The position numbers were made by a program, and so were the translations under genes. This document shows, one piece after another, positions 8,083-17,158 of a stretch of 64,000 nucleotides of DNA; the first letter of the stretch is position 1, and every line of letters begins with the position of its first letter. Origin of the DNA: Salinicoccus albus DSM 19776 (GTDB lineage Bacteria; Bacillota; Bacilli; Staphylococcales; Salinicoccaceae). The notes below the pieces were generated by a model that saw only the letters and a list, made by a program, of their open reading frames with translations, made no database searches and was not told the origin of the DNA. Where the stretch lies: contig NZ_ARQJ01000029.1 in NCBI RefSeq assembly GCF_000385175.1, positions 1 to 64,000 of the forward strand, in the 5' to 3' direction.

Positions 8083-9765
8083 CTAATCGAGTGTGACGGT
8101 GGTTTCCTGGAGTTCGCCGTCACGGTAATATTCGATGGTCATGTCTTCGCCCTGCTCTTTTTCATAATACAGGTATTGTCTGAGTTCAAGCATGTTGGGA
8201 ATGGCCTGGCCGTCGAGTGAGACGATAACGTCGAGTTGTTCGAGGCCGCCCGCCTCCGCCGGTGAACCACTTTCTACATTGCTGACGATGACGCCTTCAC
8301 TGACGTCTTCCGGCAGATTCATCTGCTCGCTCTGGATTTCTTCAGGGACCTGATAGAGATCCTGAAGCATGATGCCAAGGAATGGTCTCTGTACTTCGCC
8401 ATTCTCTTCGAGCTGGGTAACGATTTCCTGGACTTCGTTGGACGGGATGGCGAAGCCGATGCCTTCGACGGTCGGGCTGTTGACTTTCATGGCGTTGATA
8501 CCGATCAGATTGCCCGCCCTGTCGATGAGTGCGCCGCCGGAGTTACCCGGATTGATGGCCGCATCGGTCTGTATGACATTGGACTCCCAGTCGTAGGTGC
8601 CGTCGCCGTCGATGTCGACGGGCACGGTGCGGTCAAGCCCGGAAACGATGCCGCGGGAGACAGAACCTGAGAATGTCTGACCGAGCGGCGAGCCGATGGC
8701 GATGGCTGTCTGGCCGACCTGCAGATTATTGCTGTCGGCAAATTCGATGCTGCTGTCGATGTTACCCCTGTCCACACGGAGCACAGCCAGGTCCGTCCAG
8801 AGGTCGGAGCCGACGATTTCCGCCTGAAGCTGCTCGCCATCCTGCAGATTGATCTGCACTTCCTCCGCGCCGTCTACGACGTGGTTATTCGTGACGATGT
8901 AAGCGGAGTCTTCGGTCAGCTTGTAGATCACGCCTGAACCGGTGCCGGCTTCTTCAGGGCTTGATCCCTCTTCAGAACCGCCGCCGGGCTGCTGCCCGGA
9001 TTCCGGCTGCTCTTCGAGGCCGGGCAGGAACGAGCTAGTTCGCTGCAGGTTGATGACGGAGACCACCGATTGTCTCGCTGATTGGATGGCCTCAGAGGTG
9101 TCGGCGTCTTCCTCGCTGGTGCCGCCGCCCTGCTGCTCTATATTACCGGCTTTCTGAGTATTTTCTTCCGATGCGGACTGATCCGCCATTTCAGTCCCGC
9201 CGCCGTCGTCGAACACGTTATACAATAACAGGACAATCAATGCGCCGGCGACGCCTGCAATAAGCGGGATAAAGAGAGAACGGAGCCATCCGCGGCCGCC
9301 ACCGCCTTCGCCGGAGCCCCCGGAACCAGAGCCCCCGGAACCTGAACCGCCGGAGCCGGATGCAGCTGTACTGCCGCCGGCTGAAGCAGCCCCTGCAGTG
9401 CCGGCGGCCGAAGCGGAGTTATCTGCGGCGCGTGTTTCACTGTAACCGTACTCCTGGTCCGCATCCGCGGTTGTGTTCTTTTTCTCTGTGTCTTCTGCCG
9501 ATGTATTTTCCTCTGTGTCTTCATTCTCCTGCGGTTTTGAGCCGCTGTGATTATCACCGGACACTGCTTCTCTTCGCACGTCTGGCGCGCTTGCATGAGA
9601 CTCGGGTGCGGCATCCTGACGTTTGTGCTGATCCGGGCCAAATTCCCTGTCGTTCGCCTCATCACCGGCGCTGTGTTCAATCAGCTCTGTGCCGTTTTCT
9701 TTGAACACTCTTCTTCTGCGGCGATACTGATCTCTTGGAATGATATGTTTGTCTTCTTTCCCCAA
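8083..9765 (-). CDS. htrA: HtrA-like membrane-anchored serine protease
   Basis: A 560-residue protein. The cytosolic N-terminus begins GKEDKHIIPRDQYRRRRR, as in S. aureus HtrA, followed by an acidic disordered region and a Gly/Ser linker. The transmembrane helix spans about 161-185, and the external trypsin-like domain has a catalytic triad His295 (NNHVVDG), Asp325 (WTDLAVL) and Ser409 (NPGNSGGAL). A PDZ domain covers the last 100 residues (SGSPAEAGGLEQLDVIVSLDG). It degrades or refolds damaged exported proteins. The start is a TTG at 9765 behind GGGGGCG; the longer frame to the ATG at 9798 reads through the ribosome binding site and is not supported by the homologous N-terminus. Confidence 0.93.
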   Translation of the reverse strand: MGKEDKHIIPRDQYRRRRRVFKENGTELIEHSAGDEANDREFGPDQHKRQDAAPESHASAPDVRREAVSGDNHSGSKPQENEDTEENTSAEDTEKKNTTADADQEYGYSETRAADNSASAAGTAGAASAGGSTAASGSGGSGSGGSGSGGSGEGGGGRGWLRSLFIPLIAGVAGALIVLLLYNVFDDGGGTEMADQSASEENTQKAGNIEQQGGGTSEEDADTSEAIQSARQSVVSVINLQRTSSFLPGLEEQPESGQQPGGGSEEGSSPEEAGTGSGVIYKLTEDSAYIVTNNHVVDGAEEVQINLQDGEQLQAEIVGSDLWTDLAVLRVDRGNIDSSIEFADSNNLQVGQTAIAIGSPLGQTFSGSVSRGIVSGLDRTVPVDIDGDGTYDWESNVIQTDAAINPGNSGGALIDRAGNLIGINAMKVNSPTVEGIGFAIPSNEVQEIVTQLEENGEVQRPFLGIMLQDLYQVPEEIQSEQMNLPEDVSEGVIVSNVESGSPAEAGGLEQLDVIVSLDGQAIPNMLELRQYLYYEKEQGEDMTIEYYRDGELQETTVTLD

Positions 9766-9815
9766 GTGCGACGCCCCCTGTAAAAATAAACTGTGCATTC
9801 ATTATAAATGCTGAA

Positions 9816-10610
9816 TTAATATGTTTCCACTTTTTTGCTATCGCTGACGGGTTTATTGCGGCTTGAAAACCAGCCGATCAGGACGACAGCGACCATTACA
9901 GCCCAAAAGATCAGCTTCCATGTCACCGAATGGGGGAACGCGTGCGGAATAATGCCGATCTGTTCATGCGCCAGCGTCAGTACACTCAGTTTAACGCCGA
10001 CCCAGCCGACGATGACGAATGCGGCGACTTCAAGTCCTGGCTTTTTATTCAAAATCTCAACAAACCATGTAGCGAAGAATCTCATGATGATGACCCCGAT
10101 CAGACCGCCGACCAGCATGACGAGATACTGGCCGGTGTTGATGCCAAAGAAATCGCCGCCGACCTCGGGCAGTGCAAGTGCAATGGCTGCAGCCGCAAGA
10201 ATCGAGTCGATCGCAAAGGCGATATCCGCCAGTTCCACTTTCGCAACCGTCAGCCAGAAACCGCTTGCCGATCCGTCATCCGTGGACACATTGTCCTCGC
10301 CGTCCGCCTCTGAATGCTGCTGACCTTTCCGGATGGCGATGAGGTGCGTAATCGACACGTAGAACAGATACAGTGCACCAAGTGCCTGCATCCACCACCA
10401 CTGGACGAGCCAGACGAGCAGCAGGATCGCCATCATGCGAAATACAAAAGCACCGAGCAGACCGTAGAACAAGGCCCTTTTCCGCCTTTTTGGATCCAGG
10501 TGTTTCACCATCACCGCAAGCACCACGGCATTATCCGCCGCGAGCAGTCCTTCGAGCACAATGAGGACGATAAGCACCCATGAGTACTCAAGCAATACTG
10601 CAAAATCCAT
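9816..10610 (-). CDS. TerC family integral membrane protein (Mn2+ efflux/metalation)
   Basis: A 264-residue protein with seven or more hydrophobic helices and the TerC signatures EGLLAADNAVVLAVMV and VELADIAFAIDSILA, whose acidic residues lie in the membrane. A charged loop (KGQQHSEADGEDNVSTDD) separates the two halves. TerC proteins such as YceF/MeeF/MeeY export manganese or load it onto secreted enzymes. The yybP-ykoY riboswitch directly upstream gives strong contextual support for a manganese role. GGGAGG precedes the ATG at 10610. It is transcribed alone from its own promoter. Confidence 0.9.
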   Translation of the reverse strand: MDFAVLLEYSWVLIVLIVLEGLLAADNAVVLAVMVKHLDPKRRKRALFYGLLGAFVFRMMAILLLVWLVQWWWMQALGALYLFYVSITHLIAIRKGQQHSEADGEDNVSTDDGSASGFWLTVAKVELADIAFAIDSILAAAAIALALPEVGGDFFGINTGQYLVMLVGGLIGVIIMRFFATWFVEILNKKPGLEVAAFVIVGWVGVKLSVLTLAHEQIGIIPHAFPHSVTWKLIFWAVMVAVVLIGWFSSRNKPVSDSKKVETY

Positions 10611-10645
10611 AAATTTTCCTCCCAGGAAATAGACGTATTTGCAAC

Positions 10646-10822
10646 AAAAAAGAGACCTCCGCTTCGGATTTGCGCAACTCCCGTCTTAATGACGGTTAAT
10701 GCGTAAATCCGGCAAAGGTCTCACGATACAATATCCATTGCTCAATGCACCGGGATCTCTCCGTAGTGACGATGCATTGATGGGCTGCCCCATTCGTTAC
10801 TCCCCTTTTCCAAGAAAAGGTT
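10646..10822 (-). promoter_or_regulatory. yybP-ykoY (manganese) riboswitch
   Basis: On the minus strand the leader carries the class hallmarks in order: AAGGGGAGTAACG near 10811, a central CGTCACTACGG region, and GAGACCTTTGCC at about 10722-10711. A long terminator hairpin pairs GAGACC (10722-10717) with GGTCTC (10657-10652) and ends in a T run (10651-10646). The GAGACC strand is shared by the terminator, so metal binding to the aptamer would favour read-through into terC. Members of this class sense Mn2+. Confidence 0.9.
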
Positions 10823-10852
10823 CATTTATCGTTGGCTTGTGATTCGCTTATA

Positions 10853-10881
10853 AATATATACTATCCGAAGCAGAAAGTAAA
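10853..10881 (-). promoter_or_regulatory. Promoter of the riboswitch-terC transcript
   Basis: On the minus strand TTTACT (10881-10876) and TATATT (10858-10853) are spaced by 17 bp, about 30 bp upstream of the start of the riboswitch. Confidence 0.55.
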
Positions 10882-11003
10882 GGATAAATAAATTTTGACA
10901 GGGCGGCTGTTCCTCATCCATGTTACATTCTCAAAGCCGGGACGGACAGTACCTGGCAAAAACACCGCCATCAGTGTTTAAAACACAACCCCCTGAAAAA
11001 TTT

Positions 11004-12563
11004 CTACAGCAGGCTGTACAACTTGATTTCCGGATATTTTTCGTTGAACCAGCGTGTGGCGAAGTCGTTTTCGAACAGGAATACTTTGTTGCCGTATCTG
11101 TCGAGCACGAGGTTGGACCGCTGAGAGTTCATGGCGTCTTTGATGTCTTCTTCATTCTCGACCCATCTGGCGATCTTACTGCCGATGGACTCCATGACGA
11201 TATCGGTATTGTACTCGGTTTTCATGCGATGTTCGAACACCTCGAACTGCAGCTGGCCGACGGCGCCGATGATCGGCTGGTTGGTGTGCAGTGTCTTATA
11301 GTACTGGATGGCGCCTTCCTGGACGAGCTGCTCGATGCCTTTATAGAAGTGTTTCTGTTTCATCACATTTTTAGCAGTGACTTTCATGAAAAGTTCCGGC
11401 GTGAACTGCGGCAGTGCCTCGAATTCCACTTTGCCGCCGCTGCCGTAAAGGGTGTCGCCGATCTGATAATCGCCGGTATCGTAGAGGCCGATGATGTCGC
11501 CGGCGTAAGCTTCGTTGACAGTTTCGGTATCATCGGCCATGAACATCGTGGCTCTGGATACTTTTGACTTTTTCCCCGTCCGGGCCAGCGTGGCCTGCAT
11601 GCCGCGGGTGAATTTGCCGGAGACGACGCGCATGAACGCAAGTCTGTCCCGATGGCGCGGGTCCATATTGGCCTGTATCTTGAAGATGAAGCCTGTGAAA
11701 TCCTCGCCAGCCGGTCCGATTTCTGTGTCGTCTGTGGTCTTTCGCGGGGTCGGCATCGGCGCGAAATCAACGTATGTGTCCAGAAATTCTTCGATGCCGA
11801 AGGTGGACAATGCGGAACCGAAAAATACCGGTGTCAGATCACCGCGGGCGATCTTATCGGTATCAAACGCGTCTCCTGCTTCCTCAACCAGCATGAATTC
11901 TTCAATGGCTGTCTGAAAGGCTTCGTCTTCAGCGATACTGTGGTCTTCCTGCAGCTCGTAATCTTCATTCAGCTGGAGCATTTCATCTTCCCGGTAAGGA
12001 TTGATGGTGCGATCCTTGCGGTTGATGATGCCAAAGAAGCTCTGCCCCATGCCGACCGGCCACGTCATCGGATAGGTTTCAATTTCCAGCGTGGATTCGA
12101 TTTCTTCCAATAGCTCAAAGGGCGCTTTGCCGACCCGGTCGAGCTTGTTGATGAACGTGAAAATCGGGATGCCGCGCATCCTGCAGACTTTGAACAGTTT
12201 CAACGTCTGCGGCTCGATGCCCTTTGCCACATCGATAACCATGACCGCCGAGTCCACCGCCATCAGCGTGCGGTATGTATCCTCGGAAAAATCTTCGTGT
12301 CCGGGGGTGTCGAGAATATTGATCTTATAGCCGTCAAAATCAAACTGCATGACGGAACTGGTGACGCTGATACCGCGTTCCTGCTCCACTTTCATCCAGT
12401 CCGATGTCGCAAATCTGCCGGTTTTCTTCCCTTTGACCGTACCGGCCTGACGGATGGCACCGCCAAAAAGCAGCAATTTTTCTGTGAGCGTCGTCTTGCC
12501 GGCGTCCGGGTGGGAGATAATGGCAAATGTTTTGCGTTTTTCTACTTCCTCTGTCAGATTCAT
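11004..12563 (-). CDS. prfC: Peptide chain release factor 3
   Basis: A 519-residue translational GTPase. G1 is SHPDAGKTT, the switch region contains RGISVTSS, G3 is DTPGHEDF and G4 is NKLDR; domain II follows ([25 protein letters not shown]). RF3 recycles RF1/RF2 from the ribosome after peptide release. The start is the ATG at 12563 behind AAGGAGAG; the longer frame from 12626 begins inside the upstream small gene. It is probably cotranscribed with murE and the small gene between them. Confidence 0.95.
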   Translation of the reverse strand: MNLTEEVEKRKTFAIISHPDAGKTTLTEKLLLFGGAIRQAGTVKGKKTGRFATSDWMKVEQERGISVTSSVMQFDFDGYKINILDTPGHEDFSEDTYRTLMAVDSAVMVIDVAKGIEPQTLKLFKVCRMRGIPIFTFINKLDRVGKAPFELLEEIESTLEIETYPMTWPVGMGQSFFGIINRKDRTINPYREDEMLQLNEDYELQEDHSIAEDEAFQTAIEEFMLVEEAGDAFDTDKIARGDLTPVFFGSALSTFGIEEFLDTYVDFAPMPTPRKTTDDTEIGPAGEDFTGFIFKIQANMDPRHRDRLAFMRVVSGKFTRGMQATLARTGKKSKVSRATMFMADDTETVNEAYAGDIIGLYDTGDYQIGDTLYGSGGKVEFEALPQFTPELFMKVTAKNVMKQKHFYKGIEQLVQEGAIQYYKTLHTNQPIIGAVGQLQFEVFEHRMKTEYNTDIVMESIGSKIARWVENEEDIKDAMNSQRSNLVLDRYGNKVFLFENDFATRWFNEKYPEIKLYSLL

Positions 12564-12573
12564 AAAACTCTCC

Positions 12574-12807
12574 TTACTGTTTGGCTGTTGCCTGTGTGAC
12601 CGCTGCTGCGATCCTTTCCGCTTCATCTTCGTCCATCATACTGAAGAGATGCATGACGATGGTTTCGGTCCGGGCGTCCGGCGGCAGATCGACGGGGCAT
12701 GCCAGACTGAAATTGATGTGTGGAATACTGATGATGAAGTCTCTGTCATCTTCTATGATATACACTGCAGCACTGCTGCCGGCAATGTCAATCGCCGTCT
12801 TCTTCAT
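12574..12807 (-). CDS. Small conserved hypothetical protein between murE and prfC
   Basis: A 77-residue acidic protein ([20 protein letters not shown]...). It has no signal peptide or membrane helix and I do not recognise a domain. It overlaps the 3' end of murE by 20 bp and ends 11 bp before prfC, so it is translated as part of a murE-x-prfC operon. The ATG at 12807 is chosen because GGAG lies 8 nt upstream; an ATG two codons earlier is too close to that site. No function is proposed. Confidence 0.75.
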   Translation of the reverse strand: MKKTAIDIAGSSAAVYIIEDDRDFIISIPHINFSLACPVDLPPDARTETIVMHLFSMMDEDEAERIAAAVTQATAKQ

Positions 12808-14281
12808 ATTCATCGCTCCTGTACTTGCGATATGCCGCATCGAGTGCGATCAGGTCATCTCTGTGCGGCACTTTAACATAGTCCGCCATGATCTGATAAG
12901 GTTCCCGGCCTTTGCAGGCAAGCACAACCGTGTCTCCCGGCCGTGAGTATTCAATCGCATGCCGGATGCCTGCTTCACGGTCGAGGAATGAACGATAGCT
13001 GCTGTGCTGTGCGCCCTTCTCCAGTGCCTCGACCAGTATTGCCGGATCATCGTTCGCCGGATTGTCCGGTGTAAATACCGCGTAGTCAGCGCGTGTGGAG
13101 ATCCGCCCCATCTCTTCGGCCTTGGTCATATCCCGCTCGCCGGTCATGCCGACGAGGAATATCAGCCGCCCTTTGACGAACGGTTCAATGGTGTCGATGA
13201 TTTTATTCAGCGCGTCGGGGGTATGGGCAAAATCGATGACCATGTCAATCGGCAGCTGCGGATCGAGGACTTCAAGGCGCCCCTCCACCGCTTTCATGCT
13301 GCGGGCCGCTTCTATGATATGACTGAACCTGTAGCCCTGCAGCCACTCGCCGATAATGGCACACATCAGGTTCTGGATGTTGAAGTGACCGATGAAGGGG
13401 GAGTCGACACGGAATTCCCCTTCCGGCGTATTCAGCGTGAAATTGAAGCCCTCGAGCGTGCCCTTAATATCGGAGGGCCAGAAATCTGCGGTGCTGTCCA
13501 TGCCGTAGGTGATGACCTCATGGGGCGTCATCGTCCGGTACGTCTTTGACCATGCATCATCGTTGTTCAGTATGATGTATTTCCGCTCCCGCACGTTCTG
13601 GCCCATCTGTGAGAATAAAAGACCTTTGACGTAGCCGTACGCATCCATTGTATTGTGGAAATCAAGGTGGTCCTGGGAGAGGTTGGTAAAAATGGCAATG
13701 TCAAAATCGATGCCAAACGTCCGGCCCAGTTTGAGGGCGTGGGAGGACACTTCCATCGCGAACACTTCCGTCTCACGGTCGTTCGCTTCCTTGAGGCGTC
13801 TGAAGAGTGTCGTCGTCTCAGGCGTCGTGTTGATGCTGTCATAACGGTCTTCATTGATGATGTAGCCGTTCGTCCCCAGGTAGGCACTGTTCTTGCCGAG
13901 CGCACGGCTCAGATGGTGAATCATGGTCGCCACAGTTGTTTTACCATTCGTACCCGTCACGCCGATCATCGTCTGGCTCTCTTGAGGGAAGTCGAAAATG
14001 TAGCCGGAAAACAGGGAAGCCACTTTGGCCGGATCTTTGACGATCAAAAGTCCCACACCTTCCGGAAGCGGCCTGTAGCGGTCCGTAACGATGAACCGGC
14101 AGCCAGCTTCAACTGCCTGGGGGATAAAATCAAAGCCATCCACCTGATGCCCCTTCAGTGCGACGAAGACAGCATCCTGATTTGTTTCCCTTGAATCCGT
14201 CGTAATGTGCGTCACCTTCTGTGGAAATTTTCCATATATGGTTTTTATTTTCAACAAGGATAATAACGTCTTCGAATTCAT
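12788..14281 (-). CDS. murE: UDP-N-acetylmuramoyl-tripeptide synthetase (L-lysine type MurE)
   Basis: A 497-residue Mur ligase with the ATP-binding loop GVTGTNGKTTVATM, the substrate region DSINTTPETTTLFRRL, the central-domain EVSSHALKLGR, and the C-terminal motif TPDNPANDDP. The DNPAND version of this motif is that of S. aureus MurE, which adds L-lysine; diaminopimelate-adding enzymes have DNPR. The product is the UDP-MurNAc-tripeptide of a Lys-type peptidoglycan, acting in the cytosol. The start is the ATG at 14281 with GGTGG upstream. It is divergent from ltaA. Confidence 0.95.
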   Translation of the reverse strand: MNSKTLLSLLKIKTIYGKFPQKVTHITTDSRETNQDAVFVALKGHQVDGFDFIPQAVEAGCRFIVTDRYRPLPEGVGLLIVKDPAKVASLFSGYIFDFPQESQTMIGVTGTNGKTTVATMIHHLSRALGKNSAYLGTNGYIINEDRYDSINTTPETTTLFRRLKEANDRETEVFAMEVSSHALKLGRTFGIDFDIAIFTNLSQDHLDFHNTMDAYGYVKGLLFSQMGQNVRERKYIILNNDDAWSKTYRTMTPHEVITYGMDSTADFWPSDIKGTLEGFNFTLNTPEGEFRVDSPFIGHFNIQNLMCAIIGEWLQGYRFSHIIEAARSMKAVEGRLEVLDPQLPIDMVIDFAHTPDALNKIIDTIEPFVKGRLIFLVGMTGERDMTKAEEMGRISTRADYAVFTPDNPANDDPAILVEALEKGAQHSSYRSFLDREAGIRHAIEYSRPGDTVVLACKGREPYQIMADYVKVPHRDDLIALDAAYRKYRSDEYEEDGD

Positions 14282-14307
14282 CTTTCCATCCACCTTTCAA
14301 CTTTTAT

Positions 14308-14335
14308 ATTATACAATACCAGCGCACAGTTTGAA
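14308..14335 (-). promoter_or_regulatory. Promoter of the murE operon
   Basis: On the minus strand TTCAAA (14335-14330) and TATAAT (14313-14308) are spaced by 16 bp, 27 bp upstream of the murE start. Confidence 0.55.
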
Positions 14336-14344
14336 TAGTAATAA

Positions 14345-14374
14345 TTGACAGAGTGCTTTGCCAATCAGTATTAT
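14345..14374 (+). promoter_or_regulatory. Promoter of ltaA
   Basis: A perfect TTGACA (14345-14350) and TATTAT (14369-14374) are spaced by 18 bp, facing the ltaA gene. Confidence 0.6.
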
Positions 14375-14447
14375 CGTATCGATGGCTAAATAATATAAAT
14401 CTGTTCCACGCAGATGTTGTGGAACTGAAGTTCGAAGGTGAGTGAAA

Positions 14448-15701
14448 ATGACGCATAAGAAAAAACGATTCTGGAAACTGGCTTTTCTGCTGTTTCTGAC
14501 TGAGATGGTCCGGGGGATGTTCATATTGAGCTATCTGCCCGCCCTGCCGACGATCGGCATCATTTCAATCGGGCTCAGTTCCATATTGATCACACTCCAT
14601 TATGTGCTGGATACTGTGACCAATGTATGGCTCGGTTTCCTGATGAAGAAAATCGGCGAATGGTGGACGATGTTCCTCAGCTATTTCGTCGGTATCGGCG
14701 CCATGATCCTCGTCATGTTTGACCAGAACTTCTGGCTGCTGCTGATATCAGCATGTCTGCTTGGCATCAGCGTCTGCCCAATTTGGATCCTGGCGCTGTC
14801 AAACGTTGAGGAGAGCAACCGCGGCCGGGATATGGGACTCGTCTTTTTCAACTGGCTGGCCGGGCTCGGCGGCGGCATGGTCGCGATGAATTTCCTGATC
14901 GGCCTGTTCTCGGAGGCGGCCGTCTACGCCATGGCCGGCGTGTATGTCATCAACCTTATCCTGTTTCTGATCCTTCCCGGCAATCGGGAAACCGTTGACG
15001 GGGCGGAAGATCGCCCCGGTGCTGCCGGTGAACTGGCGAAGACGATAGAATCCGAAGCGGAAACATCCAGCAGAGGCAGAGGCGGCACCGGCCGCCTGCC
15101 GCTGCGGGAGACATGGGAGATATTCTATCATCATCTGAAAAATATGCCGGGCATTATGCTGCAGGGTCTCGGTCTCGGTATGCTGCTGCCGATCCTGCCC
15201 ACATATATCACCTCAGAATTGTCGCTGAACTTTTTCCAGTACACGTTCTTTATTCTCCTCATCTTCGGGCTGGTAGCGTTCAGCATGACCGTGCTGAGCC
15301 GCGGCCTGGACGCTTATTCCAACAGGCTGACGATGGCGGCCATTTGCGCTGGATTCTTCATATATGCCGTCGGTGTCATCTGGTTCAGTACACTCGAAAC
15401 CATCTGGCTGATCTTTGCCATCGCCAGTTTCGTCGGTCTGTCCTACGGCCTCATGCTGCCGGCCTGGAATAAGTATCTCGCCGGCACCATATGGAAAAGC
15501 CGCCGCGCCGAGTCGTGGGGCGTCATCAGCTCCGTGCAGGGACTCGGCGCTATGGTCGGCCCGATGCTCGGGGGCCTCACCGCCGACCTCTTCGGCACCG
15601 TCAACGCCACCCTGACGTTCAGCGGTTTGATATTCATACTGCTGTTCGTCTACTATGCTGTGCTGTTTCTCGTGCAGCGCGGACAAAACCTCGAGGAGTG
15701 A
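14448..15701 (+). CDS. ltaA: LtaA-like glycolipid flippase (MFS)
   Basis: A 417-residue, 12-helix major facilitator protein. Recalled features of S. aureus LtaA are present: RGMFILSYLPALP in helix 1, GFLMKKIG in the first loop, CPIWILALSNVEE in helix 4, LPAWNKYLAG and WGVISSVQGLGAMVGP in the second half. A charged, low-complexity loop (about residues 187-212) joins the halves. LtaA moves the diglucosyl-diacylglycerol anchor of lipoteichoic acid across the membrane. It keeps its position next to murE, but the usual partner glucosyltransferase ypfP/ugtP is absent. The ATG at 14448 has GAAGGTGA upstream; a GTG at 14442 is less likely. Confidence 0.88.
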   Translation: MTHKKKRFWKLAFLLFLTEMVRGMFILSYLPALPTIGIISIGLSSILITLHYVLDTVTNVWLGFLMKKIGEWWTMFLSYFVGIGAMILVMFDQNFWLLLISACLLGISVCPIWILALSNVEESNRGRDMGLVFFNWLAGLGGGMVAMNFLIGLFSEAAVYAMAGVYVINLILFLILPGNRETVDGAEDRPGAAGELAKTIESEAETSSRGRGGTGRLPLRETWEIFYHHLKNMPGIMLQGLGLGMLLPILPTYITSELSLNFFQYTFFILLIFGLVAFSMTVLSRGLDAYSNRLTMAAICAGFFIYAVGVIWFSTLETIWLIFAIASFVGLSYGLMLPAWNKYLAGTIWKSRRAESWGVISSVQGLGAMVGPMLGGLTADLFGTVNATLTFSGLIFILLFVYYAVLFLVQRGQNLEE

Positions 15702-15717
15702 TTTTTGGATGAGGGAG

Positions 15718-15744
15718 ACCCCGGCCGCTATACTGCGGCCGGGG
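15718..15744 (+). terminator. Terminator of ltaA
   Basis: An 11-bp stem ACCCCGGCCGC / GCGGCCGGGGT lies 16 bp after the stop codon, with a short T-rich tail (TGTGTCGTT). Confidence 0.7.
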
Positions 15745-15770
15745 TTGTGTCGTTCCTGGCATGCTGGGCG

Positions 15771-15985
15771 CTGGCATTCGGGACTCCCGCGAGTGACTGC
15801 GGTGCTGGGCGCTGGCATTCGGAACACTTGCGAGTGACCGCGGTGCTGGGCGCTGGCAGTCGGAGCTCCCGCGAGTGACCGCGCCGCCATCCGCTGGCAT
15901 TCGGAGCTCCCGCGAGTGACTGCGCCGCTATCCGCTGGCATTCGGAGCTCCCGCGAGTGACCGCGCCGCCATCCGCTGACATTCG
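15771..15985. repeat. Tandem 41-bp repeat array B (family B)
   Basis: Units start at 15771, 15812, 15853, 15894, 15935 and (partial) 15976, a strict 41-bp period. The unit begins CTGGCATTCGGAGCTCC and contains GGAGCTCC, an 8-bp palindrome, followed by CGCGAGTGACYGCGCCG. The sequence is unrelated to family A although the period is the same. It lies between the ltaA terminator and the 3' end of the convergent NERD gene. Nothing else is visible in this 311-bp gap. Confidence 0.93.
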
Positions 15986-16012
15986 GAGCAAACGCCAAGC
16001 ATCGTTTCACCT

Positions 16013-17017
16013 TCAGGCATCCGCATCCCCGGACGCCCATATAAATCGCTCATCTTTTTCATATTTCGAATCATAATGGTTAGTTCGCAGCAATTTTTCC
16101 AAATGATAGTTCTTTATCACGTAATATGTTTTCTGGGAGGCAGCTGTCATTACACAATACTTCTTCAAGAGTGCGCGTATTGTCCGCTCAGCCGCCATGC
16201 CGCCGATGAACTTACACAATCTCTCCTTCGTCATCGGGACGGTGTGATGCAGCACGGAGAAATCGATCATTCCCCGGACGACGAGCCGCTCAACAGTTTC
16301 AACATAACCGCAGTTTCTGCAAATGATGCTGAAACGCCTTTTCACTAATTCATATCTGCTGCATTTAAAGCAGTAGCTGCCGCCCCATATCAGGCTGGGA
16401 TGAATCACAGGCAAAGCGATCGGGTTATCGATGACAAACGCCTTGATCGTTTCTGTCAGATCATGGGCATTCTTTCCCACGGACATCCGTCCGAGCTCCC
16501 GAAAATATTCTGTCAATAAAGTCCGGACGACAATGAACTGCCCGCTTTCCCCGGAACACGATACAAGATGGAAATCCGGGTTCACAAACACGGCGCGTTT
16601 GTCCACCGTAAAATGGTACGGTATAAATTTTTTCAGACGCAAAAGTTTGCCTGCCGTACGGGAGGCCTGGGCAATCGGGTCCTCAGAAATCTGTCTGCCC
16701 TTCAAAAGCCAGCGTCCGCCGTCAACAGCATACCGGCCGGAATAATTCTTGATCTCATTTACCACCATCACATGCTCTCCAATAATTAAAGAATCAATCT
16801 GAAGCGTCGCTTCCCCGATCCGCAGCCACAAATCCCGATAGATCAACAGCCCCGCATGACCCGCTTCATCAAGCATCCTGTCGTAGCCGATCTCCCCTGC
16901 GTATCCTTTCCTCAACCGCTCAAGTTTACGCCGCTCATCCTCCGACAATACACTCCGCTGAGAAAGCGCCTCATAATAGATCAATTCCTTTGATTTCATG
17001 CGTTCGTTCAAAAACAT
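16013..17017 (-). CDS. NERD-domain nuclease-like protein with zinc ribbon (paralogue 1)
   Basis: A 334-residue cytosolic protein. The NERD domain (about 35-150) has the PD-(D/E)xK-like residues GE at 41-42, QID at 73-75 and EIK at 88-90 (VVNEIKNYSG). A zinc ribbon follows with Cys216, Cys219, Cys233 and Cys236 (CFKC...CRNC), then a helical C-terminal region. NERD proteins are predicted to process nucleic acids. The paralogue at 58671 has the four cysteines at the same residue numbers. The ATG at 17017 has a perfect AAAGGAGG; the longer frame to 17101 reads through the promoter. The upstream box is shared with coiA. Confidence 0.82.
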   Translation of the reverse strand: MFLNERMKSKELIYYEALSQRSVLSEDERRKLERLRKGYAGEIGYDRMLDEAGHAGLLIYRDLWLRIGEATLQIDSLIIGEHVMVVNEIKNYSGRYAVDGGRWLLKGRQISEDPIAQASRTAGKLLRLKKFIPYHFTVDKRAVFVNPDFHLVSCSGESGQFIVVRTLLTEYFRELGRMSVGKNAHDLTETIKAFVIDNPIALPVIHPSLIWGGSYCFKCSRYELVKRRFSIICRNCGYVETVERLVVRGMIDFSVLHHTVPMTKERLCKFIGGMAAERTIRALLKKYCVMTAASQKTYYVIKNYHLEKLLRTNHYDSKYEKDERFIWASGDADA

Positions 17018-17033
17018 TAAAAAACCTCCTTTA

Positions 17034-17062
17034 CTATATATAAGGAAAAAGTGCCGATTTGC
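17034..17062 (-). promoter_or_regulatory. Shared promoter-like box (GCAAATC-N15-TATATAG) of NERD gene 1
   Basis: On the minus strand GCAAATC (17062-17056) and TATATAG (17040-17034) are separated by exactly 15 nt and preceded by an A tract. The TATATAG ends 16 nt before the start codon, so the ribosome binding site follows immediately. The same box lies in front of coiA (40231-40259) and NERD gene 2 (58624-58652). Confidence 0.6.
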
Positions 17063-17158
17063 TCTTTTTAAATGTTGTAAAAGGAAACCGTCACCTCTCA
17101 TCCCTTGATATATCCATAACAGGAGGTGTAATAAGTGATTTAATTTTAGTTTGACGAT

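Noticed and set aside
8942-9157. Plus-strand reading frame opposite htrA
   Set aside because: It is an antisense shadow caused by the Gly/Ser/Pro-rich coding region; no ribosome binding site.
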